Positions 59,284 to 64,000 of a stretch of 64,000 nucleotides of DNA are shown piece by piece; within the stretch, counting starts at the first letter, position 1, and every line of letters begins with the position of its first letter. This DNA is from Bradyrhizobium erythrophlei (GTDB taxonomy: Bacteria > Pseudomonadota > Alphaproteobacteria > Rhizobiales > Xanthobacteraceae), in contig FSRD01000002.1 in NCBI GenBank assembly GCA_900129675.1, forward strand, positions 1,240,001-1,304,000. Reading direction: 5' to 3'. The position numbers and the translations under genes were made by a program. The notes under the pieces were generated by a model that saw nothing but the letters and a program-made list of their open reading frames with translations, had not been told where the DNA came from and searched no databases.

Positions 59284-60051
59284 TTGGAGGATCACCTGTC
59301 GCCGACCTCGCGCACGCATGCGTTCGTATCGGCGCCGCTCGTTTTGCCGCCGCCCTATCGTCTGGTGCGGCTGCGCGAAAGCGGTGACGCCTTTAACCAT
59401 GCGCTCGGCATCGCAGACGCGAGCGGAGCCGGCACGCTGGTTTATGTCGGGCGCTTTGACCTTGCCGAGTTCTCGGTGGTGCTCGAACCCGACGAGCCCC
59501 TGGGCCGCGCGCGCCGCGCCTTCTACGCCGGCATGGTGGCCTTGACCGATGCGCTCCGCGCCTATGCGCCGCCGAACAAGCCCGTGACCATCGACTGGCC
59601 GGATGCGATCCGTATCGATGGCGGTCTCGTTGGCGGCGGACGGCTCGGCTGGCCGTCCGCGGCGCAGGAGGATGAGCCGCCGTGCTGGCTGGTGTTCGGC
59701 GCCATGATCCGGACCGTCTCGGTGACCGATGCCGAACCCGGCATCCATCCGCTTTCCTCAGCGCTGGAGCAGGAGGGCTTTGGCGATGCCGGCGCCGTTC
59801 AGGTAACGGAAAGCTTTTCCCGGCATCTGATGGTGGTGACCGACCTTTGGCAGTCTGACGGCTTCGAAGCGGTGGCGCGCGAATATCTCGGCAGGACGGC
59901 GCGTGAGCGGCAGGTTAGTCGCCGGATCGACGACAACGGCGATCTCCTGTTGCATCGCGTCGATACCGGCAACACGGAACGATGCGAGCTCGCGAAGGCG
60001 TTGGCCACGCCCTCCTGGTTCGATCCACAGACAGGAGGGGTGTGGCCGTGA
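59284..60051 (+). CDS. Biotin/lipoate protein ligase-like protein of the formate dehydrogenase cluster
   Basis: 255 residues from a TTG at 59284. Biotin/lipoate ligase-type core: LPPPYRLVRLRESGDAFNHA, AGTLVYVGRFDLAEFSVVLE PDEPLGRARRAF, VTIDWPDAIRIDGGLVGGGR LGW, LVFGAMIRTVSVTDAEPGIH. The ligase lysine and ATP motifs are not obvious, so it may be a divergent family member with another role, perhaps in cofactor or subunit insertion. It heads the plus-strand operon and overlaps the next gene by 4 bases (GTGA). Confidence 0.8.
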   Translation: MEDHLSPTSRTHAFVSAPLVLPPPYRLVRLRESGDAFNHALGIADASGAGTLVYVGRFDLAEFSVVLEPDEPLGRARRAFYAGMVALTDALRAYAPPNKPVTIDWPDAIRIDGGLVGGGRLGWPSAAQEDEPPCWLVFGAMIRTVSVTDAEPGIHPLSSALEQEGFGDAGAVQVTESFSRHLMVVTDLWQSDGFEAVAREYLGRTARERQVSRRIDDNGDLLLHRVDTGNTERCELAKALATPSWFDPQTGGVWP

Positions 60052-60587
60052 AGCTCCTGCGCACCATCGCGCTCGATCCGTCCGACACTTTCGTGTTCGA
60101 CGCGGCTGCGGAGCCCGGCGAATGGGCAGTGTCGGGCGCGTTCCGCTTCTGCGACCGCGACCCGGCCACGCTGACAGGCAAGGACCGCGCGGCCTTTCGC
60201 AGCGGCTTTCTCGGCGTGCGGTCATGGGGCTGGTCGACCCTGGTGCAGATCGTGCACGCCACGGAGGATGATCGGCGGACGCTGGTGGAACTTCTGTCCA
60301 CGCAGCTGGTGGAACTGTTCGGCGCGCCGGATCTTGCAAGCGCGCGCCTCGCGGCGGAGGAAGAAGTCGCCTTTGCGGAGCAGCTCTGCACCCATCCGGT
60401 CAGCACGCTCGTTGCGGTCCATCGCTCGGCTGGAGACGGCGAGGTCCGGGAATCATTCCGCAGGCTGCGACTGCGCGAAGGACAGCGACACAGCAACGCC
60501 TTCTCGTTCATGGAGGTTGAGGACGACACCGAGCCTGACGGACACGTCAACATTGCTGACCTGAGCACGGAGCCGGAGCACCGATGA
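60048..60587 (+). CDS. DUF6505 family protein
   Basis: 179 residues from the GTG at 60048, overlapping the previous stop. Begins KLLRTIALDPSDTFVFDAAA EPGEWAVSGAFRF and continues with FLGVRSWGWSTLVQIVHATE DDRRTLVELLSTQLVELFGA PD, then CTHPVSTLVAVHRSAGDGEV RESFR. Soluble, mixed alpha/beta. It is known only as a companion of the formate dehydrogenase cluster in Rhizobiales. It overlaps the next gene by 4 bases. Confidence 0.75.
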   Translation: MKLLRTIALDPSDTFVFDAAAEPGEWAVSGAFRFCDRDPATLTGKDRAAFRSGFLGVRSWGWSTLVQIVHATEDDRRTLVELLSTQLVELFGAPDLASARLAAEEEVAFAEQLCTHPVSTLVAVHRSAGDGEVRESFRRLRLREGQRHSNAFSFMEVEDDTEPDGHVNIADLSTEPEHR

Positions 60588-61591
60588 AGGACTTCTGGAT
60601 ATCCTGCGGCCATCATCTACTCGACCGCAATGCGAACGGCGGGCTGGTGGTCACCGACGAGTATCTGAAAGCCTATTTCGCGCGTCCCGAACTGATGCCG
60701 CCGGCGGACGCCTGCGCCATTGAACTGAAGCTGCACCGGGAATTGCTCGCCGATCCGCGTCGGCCGGTCGGCGCGGGGGACGTTGCTGAGATGGCCGACG
60801 CCGATGCCAGGGAGAACTGGCAATTCGTGCTGGCATTTCGAGACCTCCTGCTGCGGCATCCGACTCTGGAGGCCGCCTATCTTGCGCTGGTCCGTTCCGG
60901 TGCCATCCATCTGCCGCCGCTGTTCGTCAATCAACTCGTCCACGTGATCCTGCGCAACGCGCTGGACGGCTGCGACGATCCGTTCGTGCTGCGCGCGGCC
61001 GAATTGTTCTTCCGGCCGCAGCGCATCATGCCGCACGAACGCCTGTTGCTACTCGGCGACAAGGAAGTCCTTGGCGGGCTCAGTCCGACGCCAGTGCTGT
61101 CATTGATGTCGATGCTGGACGCGCCCAGTGAAGCGCAAATCGATATCCTGTCGGACGAGAACGCCGACAGCTATTGGCAACGCAGCGATCAGTTCGACAT
61201 GGGGCTCGATCTTGGTGACGGCGGAAGGGTGATCACGGCGCTCGGCGAGGCGATGAGACGCTGGGTTTCCCACTTGCTGGGGATCGAGGTTGCGATCGAG
61301 CCCCTGAGCCAATTGCGCGACGCAAAGCTCACCTGGTATGTTGGTTTGGACGCGGAAGGCACGCGTATTGGCGACCGCCTCTGGCATGGCGAAACGCTCG
61401 ACGAGAGGACTGCGGGACGCCTGCTGGCGCTGTTCCGTCTCGACTTTTCCGATCCCGCCGTGGTCGCCGATGCTGTCGGGCAGGAGCCGGTATATCTCAT
61501 CATGGCGCTCTCATCAGATCAAAGCTTGCGGATGAAGCCGCAGAATCTCCTGACGGGATTGCCGATCAAGCATCTGGAGGCCGCAACTTGA
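60584..61591 (+). CDS. DUF6352 family protein
   Basis: 335 residues starting MKDFWISCGHHLLDRNANGG LVVTDEYLKAYFARPELMPP and including NWQFVLAFRDLLLRHPTLEA AYLALVRSG and LSPTPVLSLMSMLDAPSEAQ IDILSDENADSYWQRSDQFD MGLDLGDG. A mostly helical soluble protein with no signal. Found in the formate dehydrogenase operon of many Rhizobiales; function not known, possibly assembly. It overlaps its neighbours by 4 bases on both sides. Confidence 0.8.
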   Translation: MKDFWISCGHHLLDRNANGGLVVTDEYLKAYFARPELMPPADACAIELKLHRELLADPRRPVGAGDVAEMADADARENWQFVLAFRDLLLRHPTLEAAYLALVRSGAIHLPPLFVNQLVHVILRNALDGCDDPFVLRAAELFFRPQRIMPHERLLLLGDKEVLGGLSPTPVLSLMSMLDAPSEAQIDILSDENADSYWQRSDQFDMGLDLGDGGRVITALGEAMRRWVSHLLGIEVAIEPLSQLRDAKLTWYVGLDAEGTRIGDRLWHGETLDERTAGRLLALFRLDFSDPAVVADAVGQEPVYLIMALSSDQSLRMKPQNLLTGLPIKHLEAAT

Positions 61592-62103
61592 GTCCTGCCG
61601 CCGTTCCCTTGCTGCGCATTCCGGTCGGCGTCGTGGTCGAGCGGCGCAAGGCGGATTCGTCCTGGATCGATTTCGTCTGGCGCGGCGTCGGCGTGTTGCC
61701 CGGCGAGCCGGAGATGGCGCCGTGGACGGTGCTGCACGAGCAGTACGAGGCAACGCTCTATTATGCCGGTCGTGCGGCGGTTGATCTCTACCGTTCCGAA
61801 ACGGAGCGCTATCGCGAGAACATGGCGTCCGGAAGCCCCAGCATCTGGATCGTCTTAAGTCCTTCCGAAGGCGCGTGGCCCTATGCGGTCTCGGCGGTCA
61901 CCGCCGATCCCGCGGAAGGCGAGGCGTTCACCGAGTCGGGCGCCAATCTCGTCGAGGCGGTGCCGATGCCGGAAGTGCTGCGCGAGGCGATTGAAAGTTT
62001 CATTGCCGAGCACCACGTCGAACGGGAGTTCGTCAAGCGCGAGCGGCGGCGATCCGATCCGGAGGCGCTGGCACGGCGCTCTCATGAAGGTGGTCACGAA
62101 TGA
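61588..62103 (+). CDS. DUF3305 domain protein
   Basis: 171 residues from a TTG overlapping the previous stop. Core RIPVGVVVERRKADSSWIDF VWRGVGVLPGEPEMAPWTVL, YYAGRAAVDLYRSETERYRE, PSIWIVLSPSEGAWPYAVSA VTADPAEGEAFTESGANLVE is the DUF3305 domain. The C terminus is basic (REFVKRERRRSDPEALARR). DUF3305 and DUF3306 proteins travel together in formate dehydrogenase operons; their action is unknown. It overlaps the DUF3306 gene by 4 bases. Confidence 0.88.
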   Translation: MSPAAVPLLRIPVGVVVERRKADSSWIDFVWRGVGVLPGEPEMAPWTVLHEQYEATLYYAGRAAVDLYRSETERYRENMASGSPSIWIVLSPSEGAWPYAVSAVTADPAEGEAFTESGANLVEAVPMPEVLREAIESFIAEHHVEREFVKRERRRSDPEALARRSHEGGHE

Positions 62104-62756
62104 GCGACGAGGAATTCCTTGCGCGCTGGTCCCGCCGTAAGCAGGAGGCGAAAGCCGCTGTCGACGCCTCACTGCCATCCCCGCCAGCCGAGCCGCAGCT
62201 TGCAGCGCCGCCGCCGGCTGCGGCGGTAGATCCCGCGCCGGAAGCCGTGGATCTGGCGAGCCTGCCGCCGATCGATTCGATCGACGCGGCTACCGACATC
62301 ACGGCGTTCCTGCGCAAGGGTATTCCGCAGGACTTGAGCCGTGCGGCGCTTCGCCGCGCCTGGAGCGCCGATCCCGCCATCCGCGACTTCATAGGCCTTG
62401 CGGAGAATGCGTGGGACTTCAACGATCCAAACGCGATGCCGGGCTTCGGGCCGCTGGATTGCTCGGCGGAGCAACTTCAGGCCCTGATCGGCCGCGTCAT
62501 CGGCAGCGCGCGCAGCGTTGCCGAGAGCCTTGCGGATGCGCCGGCCGGGCAGGGCACCGGCCGACAACCGGACGATTCGGAGCGCACGCCGCCACCGCAG
62601 CCGGAGGCGATCTCCGCGCACGGCGCTTCCGATGAAATTTCGACCTGCGAATTGCCCCAACCCCTTGCTGCGGTGCAATCGGAAACGCCTCACGAAGTCG
62701 CGAGCAACGACGGCGCGACGGCGCGTCGCACCCATGGAGGTGCGTTGCCGCGTTAG
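62100..62756 (+). CDS. DUF3306 domain protein
   Basis: 218 residues. MSDEEFLARWSRRKQEAKAA, a Pro/Ala-rich linker, then the conserved core SLPPIDSIDAATDITAFLRK GIPQDLSRAALRRAWSADPA IRDFIGLAENAWDFNDPNAM PGFGPLD. The C-terminal 70 residues are low-complexity. Partner of DUF3305 by position and overlap. Confidence 0.88.
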   Translation: MSDEEFLARWSRRKQEAKAAVDASLPSPPAEPQLAAPPPAAAVDPAPEAVDLASLPPIDSIDAATDITAFLRKGIPQDLSRAALRRAWSADPAIRDFIGLAENAWDFNDPNAMPGFGPLDCSAEQLQALIGRVIGSARSVAESLADAPAGQGTGRQPDDSERTPPPQPEAISAHGASDEISTCELPQPLAAVQSETPHEVASNDGATARRTHGGALPR

Positions 62757-62826
62757 CCCATCGACCAAGGGCTATATAGCCTCAGACTATGCGATCAATT
62801 GACCGGTTCCCCACCGAGGTCTAATC

Positions 62827-63651
62827 TTGGAATCGTTCAAAAAATACGCGCTTCCGCACCAGCGATGGGAGGTCCAGTTGCGCGATGCGGGCCTTACTCA
62901 TGCGATCGATGCGGCAGGCGGTGTAGCTCAGCTCGCCCGCAAAATCGGCATTGCGCAGCCGTCGGTACCGAACTGGAGCCGGGTGCCTGCCCAGCGAGTG
63001 ATCACCGTCGAAACGGCGACCGGCGTATCGCGCGCGGAATTGCGGCCCGATCTCTATGACGAGAGCGCCATGCCTGACGTTGATCCCGTCGATGCCGCGC
63101 GCGGCCAGGAATATGCGCTGCTTGCGGCCTTGTTGTCATCGACACCGCCGAAGGCATTGCTCGACCAGATCACGCGGCTCTCCGACGATGCAACGCCACT
63201 TGGACGTGCCCATGCCGCGCTCGCCGAGGCCGCATCGAGGGCCGTCGCGTCCGATGTCGAACGCGAATATTTCGATCTGTTCGTCGGCCTTGGGCGCGGC
63301 GAAGTGCTGCCCTATGCATCCTATTATCTCACCGGCTTTCTCAACGAGCGTCCACTGTCGCGCCTGCGCGACGACCTCGCCGCACTCGGCATCGAGCGCG
63401 TCGAGAACAATTTCGAGCCCGAGGACCACGCGGCGACACTGTGCGAAATCATGGCGGGTTTTGCCGAGGGGCGGTTCGATGCGTCGGCGGACGCGCAGCG
63501 CGCCTTCTTCGAGAAACACGTGTCGCCCTGGATGGGCCGTCTGTTTTCCGACATGGAGACTGCGGAGAACGCAAGATTTTACCGGGCGGTCGGTGCGCTC
63601 GGCCGTCTGTTTATCGAAATCGAGGCTGAGGCATTTACGATCGCGAACTGA
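62827..63651 (+). CDS. TorD/DmsD-type chaperone with N-terminal Cro/YdaS-like helix-turn-helix
   Basis: 274 residues from a TTG at 62827. Residues 1-75 are a DNA-binding domain of YdaS/Cro type (DAAGGVAQLARKIGIAQPSV PNWSRVPAQRVITVETATGV SRAELRPDLY). Residues 90-270 are a TorD-like helical chaperone: YALLAALLSSTPPKALLDQI, REYFDLFVGLGRGEVLPYAS YYLTGFLNERPLSRLRDDLA ALGIERVENNFEPEDHAATL CEIMAGFA, FFEKHVSPWMGRLFSDMETA. It should bind the Tat signal or the cofactor pocket of the formate dehydrogenase catalytic subunit encoded downstream. The fusion to a DNA-binding domain hints that chaperone state might be coupled to transcription. Confidence 0.85.
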   Translation: MESFKKYALPHQRWEVQLRDAGLTHAIDAAGGVAQLARKIGIAQPSVPNWSRVPAQRVITVETATGVSRAELRPDLYDESAMPDVDPVDAARGQEYALLAALLSSTPPKALLDQITRLSDDATPLGRAHAALAEAASRAVASDVEREYFDLFVGLGRGEVLPYASYYLTGFLNERPLSRLRDDLAALGIERVENNFEPEDHAATLCEIMAGFAEGRFDASADAQRAFFEKHVSPWMGRLFSDMETAENARFYRAVGALGRLFIEIEAEAFTIAN

Positions 63652-63680
63652 CCTGAGGCGGATGGTCCGGGAGAGATGCG

Positions 63681-63890
63681 ATGAGCAACGAAAAGGAAGC
63701 GAAGGTCGGTCGGCGTGATTTCCTGCGAAAGGTCGGCGTCGGCACGGTGGGTGCCGGGGCGACGCTGGCGACGCCGTTGATCTCATCCGCGCAGGCGGAC
63801 AGCGAGAGCAACGATGAGAAGAGAAAGGCGCGCTATCAGGAGACGGATCATGTGAAGGAATATTACCGCGTCAATCGTTATCCTGCCTGA
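63681..63890 (+). CDS. Small twin-arginine signal protein of the formate dehydrogenase operon
   Basis: 69 residues: KEAKVGRRDFLRKVGVGTVG AGATLATPLISSAQA is a Tat signal with RRDFLRK; the short mature part ends RYQETDHVKEYYRVNRYPA. This is the formate dehydrogenase region Tat target protein, found between the chaperone and the catalytic subunit. It starts 29 bases after the TorD-like gene. Confidence 0.9.
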   Translation: MSNEKEAKVGRRDFLRKVGVGTVGAGATLATPLISSAQADSESNDEKRKARYQETDHVKEYYRVNRYPA

Positions 63891-63901
63891 GGGAGGCGGC
63901 C

Positions 63902-64000
63902 GTGCTGATCAAGAGAACACAACGCCAGCGTTCCGAAGCCCAATCCCGCGGATCGATCGCCGCGTCACTTTCGGCGCAAGGTGGCGGTTTCGACCGCCGT
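63902..64000 (+). CDS. Formate dehydrogenase catalytic subunit, first 33 codons (runs off the window)
   Basis: GTG at 63902 after GGGAGG, 11 bases behind the previous gene. It encodes MLIKRTQRQRSEAQSRGSIA ASLSAQGGGFDRR, ending at the window edge just at the FDRR that begins a Tat signal in the family. Identification rests on this short start plus the operon context of formate dehydrogenase accessory genes. Confidence 0.7.
   Translation, partial: MLIKRTQRQRSEAQSRGSIAASLSAQGGGFDRR

Overview
The window looks like chromosome of a Bradyrhizobium-like alphaproteobacterium (Nitrobacteraceae). Supporting signs are high GC, a BBP2-type porin followed by an Omp25-like barrel, many short exported proteins of rhizobial type, a twin-arginine Fe-superoxide dismutase, and a formate dehydrogenase maturation cluster with DUF6505, DUF6352, DUF3305 and DUF3306. 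No tRNA, rRNA or CRISPR array was seen.

Layout. 1-4.9 kb: the end of a DUF4118 sensor kinase, a hypothetical gene, two outer-membrane barrels and two tiny exported proteins that share a C-terminal RYYGGPKSPMW motif. 4.9-11.1 kb: a heavy-metal-type RND efflux operon (adaptor, permease, TolC-like channel) whose permease is cut in half by one in-frame TAG. 11.2-13.9 kb: an enoyl-CoA hydratase, a small exported protein, and a DUF2927/EF-hand pair. 14-18.2 kb: accessory DNA with an IS30 fragment fused to an ABC solute-binding-protein remnant, a double-glycine bacteriocin-like peptide, and IS110 copy 1. 18.3-33.8 kb (between the two IS110 copies): a TPR protein, a divergent aspartate kinase that looks transferred, a glycosyltransferase, an ECF sigma/anti-sigma/beta-propeller/DUF305 operon with a candidate ECF promoter, a thiamine-diphosphate decarboxylase broken by an in-frame TAG, a molybdenum hydroxylase pair, a Spy/CpxP-like protein and a frameshifted methyltransferase. 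34-44.6 kb: IS110 copy 2, then two large sensor kinases that share an almost identical C-terminal kinase module, with an IS30 fragment between them. 45-50.5 kb: small exported proteins, decayed efflux fragments, a glycine-rich protein, and an Fe-superoxide dismutase pseudogene split by an IS630 element at a duplicated TA. 50.6-57 kb: ankyrin, coiled-coil and other exported proteins and a WD40-cytochrome c fusion. 57.1-64 kb: the formate dehydrogenase accessory cluster, running into the first codons of the catalytic subunit.

The middle of the window (14-50 kb) is decaying, transposon-rich DNA. A roughly 100-bp dispersed intergenic repeat recurs at least seven times in one orientation, and both IS110 copies sit in or beside copies of it. 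The most interesting candidates are a possible guide RNA in the IS110 non-coding end, whose sequence matches both the element terminus and the target flank; the split RND permease; the double-glycine peptide locus; and the paired RYYGGPKSPMW proteins.
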